Below are positions 32,732 to 42,196 of a stretch of 64,000 bases of DNA, piece by piece. The notes below the pieces were generated by a model, which was given only the letters and a program-made list of their open reading frames with translations, had not been told where the DNA came from and searched no databases. Position 1 is the stretch's first letter. Every line of letters starts with the position of its first letter. The stretch comes from CAWAPS01 sp963783945 (GTDB lineage Bacteria; Actinomycetota; Acidimicrobiia; Acidimicrobiales; Palsa-688). The position numbers and the translations under genes are program-made. The DNA lies in the NCBI GenBank assembly GCA_963783945.1, contig CAWAPS010000032.1, forward strand, positions 496,001 through 560,000, given 5' to 3'.

Positions 32732-33901
32732 GTGCTCAGTCTCGAAGCCGTCAGGGGCGCCATGCGCGGCGTCATCGATCCAGAACTGGGCGCCGACCTG
32801 GTGGACCTCGGAATGTACCGGCGGGCGGAGATCGGACCGGATGGGGAGGTGACGGTCCACATTGCACTGACCACGGCCGGCTGCCCGTTGCGCACCCAGC
32901 TTCAACGAGACGTCACCGAGCGGGTGGGAAGCCTGCCGGGAGTCACGAGAGTGCACGTTCGGACCTCCGAGATGACGGCGACTGAGAAAAAGGAGCTGAT
33001 GGCCCGGGCCCGGCGCAGGGCAAGCGAGAATCCGCCGGTGACGGAGATACCCGGGCGGACCCGGGTGCTCGCCGTCTCCTCGGGGAAAGGAGGGGTCGGC
33101 AAGTCATCGGTCACCGTCAACCTGGCTGCGGGTCTGGCGAATCGTGGCCTGACCGTGGGCCTGCTCGACGCCGACATTGCTGGGTTTTCGGTGCCGAGGA
33201 TGCTCGGGATGGAGGGCCGGCTGAAGGCTACCCGGGTCGAATCCGGCGACGAGCCCCGGATCGAGCCGATGGTCAAGGCCGTGGGGGCGGGTGTGATCAA
33301 GGTGGTGTCCATGGGGTTCCTTTCACCCGAGGACGAGGCCATCATGTGGCGCGGGCTCATGCTGAACCGGGGTCTGCAGCACTTCCTGGAGGACGTGTCG
33401 TGGGGAGATCTGGACTACCTCCTGGTCGACATGCCTCCGGGCACGGGCGACATCCAGATGGGCCTGGCCCGCATGCTGCCTCGGGCCGAAATGCTGATCG
33501 TCACAACGCCTGCGCTGGCCGCTCAGAAGGTCGCGGTGCGGGCCGCCGACATGGCCCGGCGAGGGTACCTGCGCGTCGCCGGGGTGATCGAGAACATGAG
33601 TGGCTTCACCTGCGATCACGGAGAGCTCTATGCCCTGTTCGGCTCGGGCGGCGGGGAGCGGTTGGCCCATGAGATCGGCGCCCCGTTGCTCGGGCGGATC
33701 CCCATACAGCCGGCGGTGTCCATCGGAGGCGACCGGGGGGAGCCAGCGGCGCTCGGGGACGGGGAGGCGGCCAGGTCTTTCGCCGACCTGGTCACGGCCG
33801 TCCTGGAGGTGGCACCGCTAGTGGAGATGAGGGACTGCACCGCCCGCATCTTCGAGGCCGTAGAGACGTCGCTGGCCGCCGCCGACAGCCGCAGTCACTA
33901 A
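32732..33901 (+). CDS. mrp: Mrp/ApbC-type Fe-S cluster carrier ATPase
   Basis: This 389-aa protein has an N-terminal MIP18/DUF59-like domain (about 1-85, with VIDPELGADLVDLGMYR), then a P-loop ATPase: SSGKGGVGKSSVTVNLA at about 117-133, LLDADIAGFSVPRMLG, VVSMGFL, DYLLVDMPPGTGDIQ and ENMSGFTCDHG. This is the Mrp/NBP35 family that builds and hands over Fe-S clusters. The usual CxxC is reduced to one Cys in the FTCDHG position. It is transcribed divergently from the SufR-like gene and is leaderless. Confidence 0.9.
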   Translation: MLSLEAVRGAMRGVIDPELGADLVDLGMYRRAEIGPDGEVTVHIALTTAGCPLRTQLQRDVTERVGSLPGVTRVHVRTSEMTATEKKELMARARRRASENPPVTEIPGRTRVLAVSSGKGGVGKSSVTVNLAAGLANRGLTVGLLDADIAGFSVPRMLGMEGRLKATRVESGDEPRIEPMVKAVGAGVIKVVSMGFLSPEDEAIMWRGLMLNRGLQHFLEDVSWGDLDYLLVDMPPGTGDIQMGLARMLPRAEMLIVTTPALAAQKVAVRAADMARRGYLRVAGVIENMSGFTCDHGELYALFGSGGGERLAHEIGAPLLGRIPIQPAVSIGGDRGEPAALGDGEAARSFADLVTAVLEVAPLVEMRDCTARIFEAVETSLAAADSRSH

Positions 33902-33958
33902 AGCGGTCGCCTCCTGCTGCCGGCTGGAATGGCAGGAGTCACCCCGCTCCGGCCGGGG

Positions 33959-34894
33959 TCAGCCGGCGCCCGCAGCGACGGTCCAGGGCGCGTCGACGTC
34001 ATCGACGTCCGGGCTGGCGGCCCGGCCCTCGCCCGCCAGCTTCCTCAAGTGGGCCCAGACCGAGCTACGGGCAGCCGGGTGGAGGACCTTCGGTACGTCG
34101 ACGTAGATCGCTTCAACCAGCTGTTCGGCTGTCACCCCGCCGCTGGCGGCGGCGGCCAGGCCGGCCAGCACTTGCTCCTCCCGCTCCCGGCGGTGCCGCA
34201 AGTAACCGTCGAGCACGGCGGCCGGATCGGGAATGAGGGCGCCGTGCCCGGGGGCGATGGTCCTGAGCGGCCGGGCCCGCACCTTCTCCAGTGACTCCAT
34301 GTAGAGGGCCATGTCCCCGTCGGGTGGAGGGATGACAACGGTCGAGGCCGACATGACGTGGTCGCCCGAGAAAAGCAATCCCGATCCGAGCAGCTCGAAG
34401 CAGAGATGGTTGGACGCGTGCCCGGGCGTGTACACCGCCTCGATGGCGAAGTCTCCGGAATCGAGCCGATCGCCATCAGCCAGCAAACGGTCAGGAGAGA
34501 AGGCCTGGTCGAAGGAATCGGGCCCCGACACCCGGTGCATCTGGTCCGAAACCGGGCCGAAGCCGATAACCGCGGCCCCCGTCACCTCCCGCAGCCGCCG
34601 GGCCAGCGGCGAATGGTCGTTGTGGGTATGGGTTACAAGGATCCATCGCAGCCGATCGTCGACGGCCTCACACAGGGCCTGGAGGTGGGCGTCGTCGTCG
34701 GGACCCGGGTCAACCAGGGCCAGGGGCCCGGACCCGATCAGGTACGTGTTGGTTCCCGGCCCGGTAAACAGCCCGGCGTTCGGGGCGATGATGCGAACGA
34801 CACCGGGCGCTACCGCGACCGGCCGCCCGGGCTGCAGATCCTCGGGCCAAACCCGGGCCGCCCCCGGCGCGGCGGGCGGGTTGACGCTGGTCAC
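33959..34894 (-). CDS. MBL-fold metallohydrolase (LACTB2-like)
   Basis: This 311-aa protein has the metallo-beta-lactamase motif THTHNDHSPLARRLREVTGA near residue 95, VYTPGHASNHLCF with the third His, SGDHVMSAS with the bridging Asp, and APGHGAL. These ligands define a two-metal hydrolase of the glyoxalase II/LACTB2 type. The C-terminal helical part (GYLRHRREREEQVLAGLA) is also LACTB2-like. The start at 34894 lies 6 nt after TAGGGT. Mycobacteria have a related gene (Rv3677c) beside ridA and whiB4. Confidence 0.88.
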   Translation of the reverse strand: MTSVNPPAAPGAARVWPEDLQPGRPVAVAPGVVRIIAPNAGLFTGPGTNTYLIGSGPLALVDPGPDDDAHLQALCEAVDDRLRWILVTHTHNDHSPLARRLREVTGAAVIGFGPVSDQMHRVSGPDSFDQAFSPDRLLADGDRLDSGDFAIEAVYTPGHASNHLCFELLGSGLLFSGDHVMSASTVVIPPPDGDMALYMESLEKVRARPLRTIAPGHGALIPDPAAVLDGYLRHRREREEQVLAGLAAAASGGVTAEQLVEAIYVDVPKVLHPAARSSVWAHLRKLAGEGRAASPDVDDVDAPWTVAAGAG

Positions 34895-34944
34895 ACAAGG
34901 ACCCTACCCCCAGATCGCGACCCCACAGGACTACCGTGGAACCA

Positions 34945-36240
34945 ATGGCGAGGAGCATCGACGGCACCCCGAACGGGAAATCGGCCGCCCCTCCCGAGAA
35001 ACCGGCACCCGCGGTGCCAGCGGGGTCCGCAACCGCATCCGCGGGGTCCGCAACCGCATCCGCGGGGCCCGCAACCGCATCCGCGGGGCCCGCAACCTCG
35101 GATCCGGACGTCGCGGTCCAGTCCGGGCCCGGGTCAGAAGCGCCGGAGGGCGCAGCAGCGTCATCCCGCGGCGCGGCGGCTACCGACAGCCCGGCGTCGG
35201 CCGCCCCCATCGCCTCCGATGGTCCCCAGCCGGCGGCGGGCGTCTTCGATCATGCCGACTCTTCCGGTCAGACCGGAACGCAGGCCCGGGATCCCCTCGC
35301 TCAACTGGCCGCTCGCAGCCCCCGTCCCCCGGCTCCTCCCAAGCCTCCGCCCCTGAGACACCGCATTCTGCCCCGCACCGTCATCGGTATCTCCTGCCTG
35401 TTGCTGGCCTTCGCCATAGGCGCGGGGTTCAGCGGGGTGGTGCTTTACTCGTACTACCAGTACAAGAGCAATCAGACCAATGCCAAGGTCAACGCGCTGG
35501 TCTCGGGCTACAAGCAGCAGTTCGCCAAGGCGCAGAAGGACCTTTCGGCCGATGTCGCCTCCGCCGAATCCAACATCCAGCAGCAGCTAAGAGCGGTCCA
35601 GCAGCTCCAGGGCAGCCCGGCAGCCATGGCCACCCTGGTCAAGCAGCTCGCCCCGTCGGTTTTCTTCGTGCACACGCTCGACTCGGCGGGCCAGGCCTCG
35701 GTGGGCACGGCGTTCGTGGTTTCCTCCAACAGCACTCAGTCGCTCCTGCTGACCTCGTATACGACAGTCGCGGCCTCCACGTTCTCTCCGGGCCCACCTG
35801 TCTACGTACAGCAGGGATCGACCCAGACACTGGTGTCGGTGGACACATGGGACACCCATTACGACCTGGCCCTGCTCGTGCTGCCGACAGGAAACCTCCC
35901 GGCCATTCCGGCCGCACCCTCGGCCCCGGCACCTCAGCTCGGAGACCGCCTTTACGCGGTGTCGGGTCTGGGCTCGGCCGGAGCGTCGATGACCGAGGCC
36001 ACGGTCGTGGACGTGTCGAGCAGTGGGCTGGCCCTGGACGCGGCCATAGGCACGGCCTTCCAGGGAGGCCCCATCGTGACCCAGTCAGGCCAGGTGGTCG
36101 CGGTCGGGTCGCGTTCATACTCCCCCCTCGGGTTCACCACGAACGGGGTCTGGTACGCGCCCTATGCGGAGGCCGCATGCAGCAAAGTGCTTATCTGCCC
36201 GGGTGGCACCCTGGTCGGTAGCCAACCCGGCGTTCGCTGA
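34945..36240 (+). CDS. Membrane-anchored trypsin-fold protein, catalytic residues degenerate
   Basis: This 431-aa protein has a Pro/Ala-rich cytoplasmic stretch (about 1-135) with a repeated AGSATAS unit, one membrane helix (about 148-170), a coiled region and a trypsin-fold domain: VGTAFVVSSNSTQSLLLTSY, DTWDTHYDLALLVLPTG and GTAFQGGPIVTQSGQVVAVG. Active S1C/DegP members have LTNxHVV and GNSGGP. Here these are LTSYTTV and AFQGGP, so His and Ser are missing and it is probably a pseudoenzyme. The ATG start is 7 nt after TACCGT. Confidence 0.7.
   Translation: MARSIDGTPNGKSAAPPEKPAPAVPAGSATASAGSATASAGPATASAGPATSDPDVAVQSGPGSEAPEGAAASSRGAAATDSPASAAPIASDGPQPAAGVFDHADSSGQTGTQARDPLAQLAARSPRPPAPPKPPPLRHRILPRTVIGISCLLLAFAIGAGFSGVVLYSYYQYKSNQTNAKVNALVSGYKQQFAKAQKDLSADVASAESNIQQQLRAVQQLQGSPAAMATLVKQLAPSVFFVHTLDSAGQASVGTAFVVSSNSTQSLLLTSYTTVAASTFSPGPPVYVQQGSTQTLVSVDTWDTHYDLALLVLPTGNLPAIPAAPSAPAPQLGDRLYAVSGLGSAGASMTEATVVDVSSSGLALDAAIGTAFQGGPIVTQSGQVVAVGSRSYSPLGFTTNGVWYAPYAEAACSKVLICPGGTLVGSQPGVR
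35020..35097 (+). repeat. 21-bp tandem repeat, about 3.7 copies
   Basis: Copies starting GCGGGGTCCGCAACCGCATC at 35020, 35041 and 35062, and a partial one at 35083. They encode AGSATAS/AGPATAS in the cytoplasmic tail of the trypsin-fold protein. The copy number may vary between strains. Confidence 0.75.
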
Positions 36241-36320
36241 CGGGAGGCCCGCCCGGCGCCGACCGCCCTCGGGCTATCGGTTCTTCCTCTGACGCGCTAC
36301 CCTCAGGGAGGGGAGGACCT

Positions 36321-36701
36321 ATGGGAGTAGCGGAGATTGTCGGTTTTGCCCTCTGCTGGCTCTTGGTCGCGTCGTTGATGCTGTGGGGGGTGTTCACCGA
36401 GCACAAGCGGGGACCGGAGCCGGACGTCGGCCCGACGCCGGGTGAGTGGCACCCGAGCCGCTACGGGCGGGTCTCACCCACGGATTGGGTCGTGGTGGAG
36501 ACCTGCGAAGGTGGAACTCCGGAAGTGGCGGCCCAGGCCCGGTTCCTGGTTGCCGCCTGGCTGGCGTCGCGGGGTATCGACATCGACGCCCTACCCCCGA
36601 GCGACATTCGGACCGAGGTCACCAGCTCCGGCGACGGCGTCAGCGACACCCGCGTGCTGGTCAGGGCCGGGGCGCTGAGCGCCAGCCGCCGGCACCACTG
36701 A
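36321..36701 (+). CDS. Small membrane protein
   Basis: This 126-aa protein has a membrane helix at about residues 4-26 (IVGFALCWLLVASLMLWGV) and a soluble C-terminal part with DWVVVETCEGGTPEVAAQAR, FLVAAWLASRGIDIDALPPS and DTRVLVRAGAL. The start has AGGGAGGGGAGGACC upstream. No family is recognised. It lies between the trypsin-fold gene and the penicillin-binding protein and is convergent with the latter. Confidence 0.65.
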   Translation: MGVAEIVGFALCWLLVASLMLWGVFTEHKRGPEPDVGPTPGEWHPSRYGRVSPTDWVVVETCEGGTPEVAAQARFLVAAWLASRGIDIDALPPSDIRTEVTSSGDGVSDTRVLVRAGALSASRRHH

Positions 36702-36820
36702 GGCCGGCGTCCTCCGGCGGCCCGAGCCGCAACCAGGCCTTATCCCCGACCGGTCCAGGTAACGCCCGCGGCGGGCGCCAGCTCAGCGGCGCCGGCCTCG
36801 TCCCCCGGTTCCGCCGCCCC

Positions 36821-39164
36821 TCAGGGCGGACCGCCGCCCCCTCCCCCGCCGCCGGCCACGTTGGGCGGGCGGGTGGTACTGGTCGGAACCGAGGTGGCGA
36901 CCGTGGTGGTCGTAGTCGGAGCAGCGGTGGTCGACGAGGTTGGCGGCGTAGGCGAGGCCGGCACCGGCGCGTAGGGCGTAGGGGCGGGGTACTGGTACGG
37001 TCCGCCAGGCGGTGTGGGTTGGACCACCCCGGGCGCCCCGGGCACGATCGGGACCGTCGTGGTCGTGGCGTGCTGCTGGAGCACGGCTGCGGCCTGAGGC
37101 GTCACGATGGGCGCGGGCGAAGTGAAGGACGTGGAAGGGACGGCCGCCAGGGCGGTCGACATGAACTCCTTCCAGGTAATCGCCGGCCAGTCCCCTCCGT
37201 ACTGGGTGTCGAACGTGAGCTCCTCACCGTCGGTGAGCCTCCCGGTGACCGGACCGATCGTCTTCGACTGGCTGTTGGCATCGCCGAGCCACACCGCGGT
37301 GGAAAGGGTGGGCGTGTAACCGACGAACCAGGCGTTGGTGTAGTTGCTCGTGGTGCCGGTCTTGCCGGCGGCCGGCCGGCCGAGCTGCGCCGCGGTGCCG
37401 GTACCGCTGGCGATCACTCCCTGCAGGACGTTGGTGACGTTGTCGGCGACGTTGGCGGGCAGCGCGGTCGGTGGTCTTCGGCAGCGGCTTGATGTTGTTG
37501 ACCACGACCTTGCCCTGGGCGTTGACGATCTCGAGGATGGGAGTCGGCTGGGCCCGCTGTCCGTGATCGGCGAACACTCCGTAGGCCGACGCCATATCGA
37601 GGGGTGACACGTCGATCTCACCGAGGGAGTAGCTCTGACAGAAGTAGATGGGCGGGGTGGCGTAGTAGGCGGACGTGATCCCGAGCTTCTTGGCCGTGTT
37701 GGCCACGTTGGGGCAGCCGACTTGCGGTCCTACCTGGGCATACACCGTGTTGACCGAGTTCCAGGTGGCTTGGGCCAACGAGATGTTCCCGAGGATCTGA
37801 TCCGGTTCGTCGTTGTGGATCTGACAGCTGTTGGTCGGGGTCGGATTGCAGCCCGGGATGTCGAGTACGCCGGGAGCGTTGTAGACCGTCGACGGGGGGA
37901 TGCCCTGCTCGAACGCGGTGGCGAGAACGAACGGCTTCCACGAGGAGCCGGGCTGCCGCCCGGTCCCACCCCCTTCGATGGTCTTGCCCGACCAGCACGT
38001 GGCCGCCACCTGGTCGGGCCGGTACGGGCCGTCGCAACCTCCGAGAGCCAGGTTGACCTGGCCGAGAGGGTCCTTGAAGTCGCGACCGCCCACGACGGCT
38101 TCAACGAACCCGGTTTGCGGCTCGACTGCGGCCAGCGCCATCTCCGTGGGATCGCTCGACCCCGACAAGGTGGCCCGGACGGCGGCGTAGGCGTCGTTTT
38201 GTACGGTCGGGTCGAGAGTCGTCTGCACCCGGAGCCCCCCGCCATAGATCTCGGACGCCGGGAAGTGAGCTAGCAGCCACCTCTCCACGTAGTCGACGAA
38301 GTCCGGGTACTTGGAGGCGCCGCTCTGCTCGGGGTAGACGACCGTCGCCCCTTTCGGCGGCGCCGACCCGCCCGCCACGTCCAGAGCCAGCTTCTCCCCG
38401 AGCGCCTTCGCGTACTGGGCCGACGAGAGGTACCCCTGTTGGTACATCTCCTTGAGAACCAGCTCACGAGCCTGCTCGGCCTGAGCTATGTGCTCTTCCG
38501 GCGCTCTGTTGGTCGGCGCCGGGATGAGACCAGCGAGGGTCGCCGCCTGCGAGGCGTTGAGCTTGCTGACCGGCAGGTGGAAATAGCTCTCGGCTGCCGC
38601 CCCCACCCCATAGTTCCCGTCGCCCAGGTAGATGAGCGTCATGTACCGGTAGAGGATGTCGTTCTTGCTGGCTTCGCGGGCCAGCTGGCTGGCGAGTATG
38701 GCCTCTTTGACCTTTCGCACCAGGGTGCGCTGCTGGTTGGTATAGGCGAGCTTCACATACTGCTGGGTTATGGTCGAGCCGCCCTGGACCACGGCCTTGT
38801 TCCGGATATCGGCGACCAGGGCCCGCAACGTCCCTTTCAGATCGACGCCGCTTTCGTGGTAGAAGTTGCGGTCCTCGTCTGCGACTACAGCTTCTTTGAG
38901 GACCTCGGGGATCTGCGACTCGGTGACGGGGATGTTGCGGTCGAACTGCTGAATGGTGGCGATGACATTGCCGTAGCGGTCGTAGATGACGGTGGGCTCG
39001 ATCGTCGGGTTGGCCTTGGGAATGGGGATGGTCGCCGGGAGCGGCAGGAGGATCAGGCCGGCAAGGACGGTCACCCCGAACACCAGCGGCATCCCCACCA
39101 GGGCCACGATGGCGAGCACCAGAGAGCTGACCACCTTCTTGAGGATCCGCCACAACAAGGACAT
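36821..39164 (-). CDS. Class A penicillin-binding protein (PonA2-like), frameshifted
   Basis: About 780 aa with an N-terminal membrane helix, a glycosyltransferase domain (VVADEDRNFYHESGVDLKGT, QGGSTITQQYVKLAYTNQQR) and a transpeptidase domain (SxxK in PGSSWKPF, SVN, KTG in AAGKTGTTSNYTNAWFVGYT). A C-terminal Pro/Thr/Gly-rich tail follows. The reading frame shifts near 37468; the second frame carries KTG to the end. As an otherwise well-conserved cell-wall gene this is more likely an assembly indel than inactivation. The neighbourhood (whiB and ATPase genes nearby) recalls ponA2-whiB4 of mycobacteria. Confidence 0.85.
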
Positions 39165-39236
39165 GGCCCGCTCAGCTTCGCGCAGGGCAGGCGAAGGATT
39201 GGTGCACGGGACGAGTCCTCGGCCGCCTGGCCACCC

Positions 39237-39548
39237 TTATTCGACGTCGATCAGGACCTCGTCCCCATCGACGCGAACCGGATACGTCCGGAGCCCGGGC
39301 TGGCGCCCGAAGGCCGTCAGCTGCTCCCCTGTCCGCAGGTCGTAGCGCCAGCCGTGCCAGGGACATATGACGCACCCTCGGGCCACAAATCCGTCATCCA
39401 GGGGGTTGCCGACGTGAAGGCACATGTTGTCCACCGCGCAGAGCTCGCCGCCCGCGTCGAACACTGCGATGTAGCGGCCCCCGACGCGAACGGGCCAGCC
39501 CCGGTCGGTGCGGACGTCCTGCCGCCGGCAGGCCACCTGCCAGGTCAC
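39237..39548 (-). CDS. Rieske 2Fe-2S protein
   Basis: This 103-aa protein has the two ligand pairs CLHVGNPLDDGFVARGC and CPWHGWRYDLRTGEQ, C-x-H ... C-x2-H. This size and form match NirD-like and small ferredoxin components of oxygenases. It starts at a GTG 15 bp after the stop of the alpha/beta hydrolase gene and is in the same operon. The partner reductase or oxygenase is not in the window. It may link to the hydrolase in an oxidative pathway. Confidence 0.85.
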   Translation of the reverse strand: MTWQVACRRQDVRTDRGWPVRVGGRYIAVFDAGGELCAVDNMCLHVGNPLDDGFVARGCVICPWHGWRYDLRTGEQLTAFGRQPGLRTYPVRVDGDEVLIDVE

Positions 39549-39563
39549 GTCGAGACGGGAGGG

Positions 39564-40499
39564 CTATTGGTTGGCCGCACGCAGGAATTCTGCCCCGAAT
39601 CCGGAGGTTGGCGCCGCTCGCCCCGCGTTGACCCAATCGGGGGTGTCTGGCCGGGTGCGGGCAGCCTGACGGGCCTGGAGCGCCGCCGCGACCGGGTCGA
39701 TCATGGCGCGAGCGAACGAGTCGGGATCGGAGATGAGCCAGGCATGAGACCCTGGCACCAGCTCTCCGACGCCCGCGGTCGCGGCGCAGATCGCGTCGAA
39801 GTTGGCCATCGGAACGACCCGGTCCCCCGCCCCCCACAGGACCCTCGTAGGCACGCCGTTGCTCTGGATCTCCGCCATCTCGGCCGTCAGGTCGAGCCGG
39901 CGAGCCATAAGGGCTGATCTCCATATATCCCGTGGATGGTGCGTAACATTACATATAACGTCATCTAAAACAGAGGCGATGGTGGGTAGAGCGCCGCCGC
40001 CGGTGATCAAGTCCATAGGAAAACTCACCGCCCAGTCCCACAACGGACGATCGGCGATGGGACGTCCCCCATCGGCGCCGTCCTTCCACACCCCGCCTCC
40101 CAGGGGGTTGACCAGGACCAGGCCGCCGATTCTCGAAGGGAAATCGCAGGCCAGCCGGGTGGCGACGGCCCCGCCCAAGCTGTGACCGACAATAAGGACC
40201 GGTTCGTCGATGCCAACGGCGCGAAGGAAGCGATCGGCCCAAGCGGCCAGGCCGGCGAGGGTGTCCTGGCCCGAGGGCAGAGCCGAACTACGACCGACCC
40301 CGGGCAGTGATGGGGCGTGTACCCGGCAGCCGAGCGACACCAGCCGTTTCAAGGCTCGCCGGTAGGCACGCCATCCGAGGGCCCACCCGGGCAAGAACAG
40401 CACGGGCAACCCCTGGCCCCCGATGCCGAACTCGACATGGCCGCCGTCTAGCTCAACCGCGCACCCGCCCAGAAACCCTGCTTCTCTCCCTGTTGGCAT
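39564..40499 (-). CDS. Alpha/beta-hydrolase
   Basis: This 311-aa protein has the nucleophile elbow GHSLGG (VLIVGHSLGGAVATRLACDF) at about residue 110, oxyanion-hole candidate LFLPGWALGWRAY near 40, an Asp in WGAGDRVVPMANFDA near residue 245 and the catalytic His in SHAWLISDPDSF near 273. It belongs to the MhpC-type alpha/beta hydrolase group. The ATG at 40499 was chosen because the upstream frame looks non-coding; no strong ribosome binding site is visible. It is followed by a Rieske protein. Confidence 0.82.
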   Translation of the reverse strand: MPTGREAGFLGGCAVELDGGHVEFGIGGQGLPVLFLPGWALGWRAYRRALKRLVSLGCRVHAPSLPGVGRSSALPSGQDTLAGLAAWADRFLRAVGIDEPVLIVGHSLGGAVATRLACDFPSRIGGLVLVNPLGGGVWKDGADGGRPIADRPLWDWAVSFPMDLITGGGALPTIASVLDDVICNVTHHPRDIWRSALMARRLDLTAEMAEIQSNGVPTRVLWGAGDRVVPMANFDAICAATAGVGELVPGSHAWLISDPDSFARAMIDPVAAALQARQAARTRPDTPDWVNAGRAAPTSGFGAEFLRAANQ

Positions 40500-40753
40500 C
40501 CCGGAGACCGTGGCCAGAACCCGGCTAAGAGGGATTGCGGCCGTTCGCGAGTCTTCATGACGCCATGAGGAGAGGTGAGATTCGCAGGCGAACGGCCCGC
40601 TTCTTCCCTCAAACCTCGCTTTTGCAACGGGCTCCCCGGCCCGGGTTGCGGGTTGGCGAAGCGGGGGCACACTGTTGTTTCGGTCCGGCCCGGCCGGATC
40701 TTTCGGGTTTTTCCCAGGCGATCCCGAAGTTGGGGACAGAACCCCCGAGGGTC

Positions 40754-41014
40754 CTAATGGGCGCTCAGGGCTCGGCGCTCGACCTCGTTGAGGCCGCCCC
40801 AGATGCCATGCGGCTCCCGGATGCGCAGGGCGTATTCGAGGCAGGGGCGCTTCACCGGGCAAGTGGCGCATATCGCCTTCGCCCGGGCCTCCCGGCTTTC
40901 CTTGTCATCCTTACGCTCGAAGTGCGAAGGCGGGAAGAACAACGATGTGTGCGGCCCACGACATGCCGCCTTGGCCTGCCATAACTCCTCTGCGTGAAGC
41001 ACACTCAATGTCAT
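40754..41014 (-). CDS. WhiB-family Fe-S transcription factor (WhiB4-like by context)
   Basis: This 86-aa protein carries the four WhiB Cys ligands (Cys18, Cys49, Cys52 and Cys58; C-x2-C-x5-C in CATCPVKRPC) and the GIWGGLNEVER turn. The short basic C-terminus should bind DNA with sigma factor. The start has AAGGGGG upstream. It lies next to two ArsA-like ATPases and near a class A PBP, RidA and an MBL protein; in mycobacteria whiB4 sits with the same gene types, which suggests a redox role. Assignment as WhiB4 is by context only. Confidence 0.92.
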   Translation of the reverse strand: MTLSVLHAEELWQAKAACRGPHTSLFFPPSHFERKDDKESREARAKAICATCPVKRPCLEYALRIREPHGIWGGLNEVERRALSAH

Positions 41015-41146
41015 CCCCCCTTGGGTTCACGTGGAAACGTACTCCCATGTGGACAACTCCGACAAGAGGCAATATCTGGGAGATGACAACGGCCTGACCA
41101 GCACTTTCCGTATCCTGACCCGAACCGGGCGTCCTGAACTTGAACC

Positions 41147-42196
41147 TTGGGCCGCCTGTTGCTAAGCCTCAATGACCAGGTATTCAGCTCCATCGCCGCC
41201 ACTGGGAGGGACGTGGATCCCAACGGATTCAACCCGCCCTCGCGGGTGGCCATACTCGCCGGGAAGGGGGGTGTAGGCAAGACCGCAGTCAGTGCCGCAC
41301 TCGCCTATCTGGCGGCGAGTTCCGGGCTGAACACTTTGCTTATAGATGTCGAGGGGCAGAGCGGACTGTCCGCCCTGCTTGGCCGGGTCGAGCCTCTGGG
41401 CTACGAGCAGAGCCTCCTAATGGCGTCAGGCGAGGCCGGGCCCGGCTCCGGGGAGTTACGGGCCCGCACCCTCACGCCGGACCACGCCCTGGTCGAGTAC
41501 CTCGAAGATCACGGTCTGCGCCGGGTTTCGAAGCGCTTGACCTCGACAGGGACACTCGATGTCGTTGCCACCGCGGTGCCCGGCATCAAGGACATCCTGG
41601 TGCTCGGAAAGGTCAAGCAGATCGAAGCGGCGAGCGCGACCGGTGTTCCCGGCGCCCCCCAGTTCATAGTCGTCGACGCCCCGGCCGCCGGGCATGCCAT
41701 CACCTTCCTGACCAGCGCATACGGCCTGCTCGAAGCGGCCGCGGTTGGACCGATCCGTCGGCAGGCGACCGACGTGGTCGCCCTGCTGGCCGATCCGGCC
41801 CGGTGCCAGGTGATGCTGGTGACCCTGCCAGAGGAGACGCCAGTGAACGAAGCCGCCGACACCGCGTTCCATCTCGAGGACCGGGCGGGGGTCAAATTGG
41901 CACCGATCGTGGTCAACGGCCTGTGGCCCCGTCTCGATCTCCCCGACGACAGCGGTGAAGCACTGGCGCGAAGCGGCATCCCGCTGACCGGCGCCCAGGT
42001 CACATCTCTGCGGCGCGCCGGCGAGTTCCGCCGGAGGCGCCAGGAGCTCCAGGAGGCCCAGCTGAGCCGGCTCGCCAACCTGCTGCCGCTGCCGCAGGTC
42101 CACCTCCCCTACGTCTTCACCGCTGAGCTTGGTCTGGCGGATATCAAGGTCCTGGCGGGCGTGCTCCGGACCGAGCTGGCGAAGACCGAGCCGTGA
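41147..42196 (+). CDS. ArsA/GET3-like ATPase, first of a pair
   Basis: This 349-aa protein has the P-loop AGKGGVGKTAVSAALAYLAA near residue 38, the LIDVEGQSG switch and a deviant C-terminal region. The usual ArsA-type signature residues follow (VVDAPAAGHAITFLT, VLVTLPEETPVNEA-like). It is related to the anion-transporting ATPase family, which in actinomycetes acts in pairs. The TTG at 41147 has no ribosome binding site and a later GTG near 41213 is a possible alternative. It overlaps the next gene by GTGA. Confidence 0.82.
   Translation: MGRLLLSLNDQVFSSIAATGRDVDPNGFNPPSRVAILAGKGGVGKTAVSAALAYLAASSGLNTLLIDVEGQSGLSALLGRVEPLGYEQSLLMASGEAGPGSGELRARTLTPDHALVEYLEDHGLRRVSKRLTSTGTLDVVATAVPGIKDILVLGKVKQIEAASATGVPGAPQFIVVDAPAAGHAITFLTSAYGLLEAAAVGPIRRQATDVVALLADPARCQVMLVTLPEETPVNEAADTAFHLEDRAGVKLAPIVVNGLWPRLDLPDDSGEALARSGIPLTGAQVTSLRRAGEFRRRRQELQEAQLSRLANLLPLPQVHLPYVFTAELGLADIKVLAGVLRTELAKTEP

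Noticed and set aside
34311..36221. A 636-codon plus-strand frame across the MBL and trypsin-fold genes
   Set aside because: It is a shadow of both genes and lacks any ordered motif.
38439..39917. A 492-codon plus-strand frame opposite the PBP and hydrolase
   Set aside because: It is antisense to conserved PBP and hydrolase motifs.
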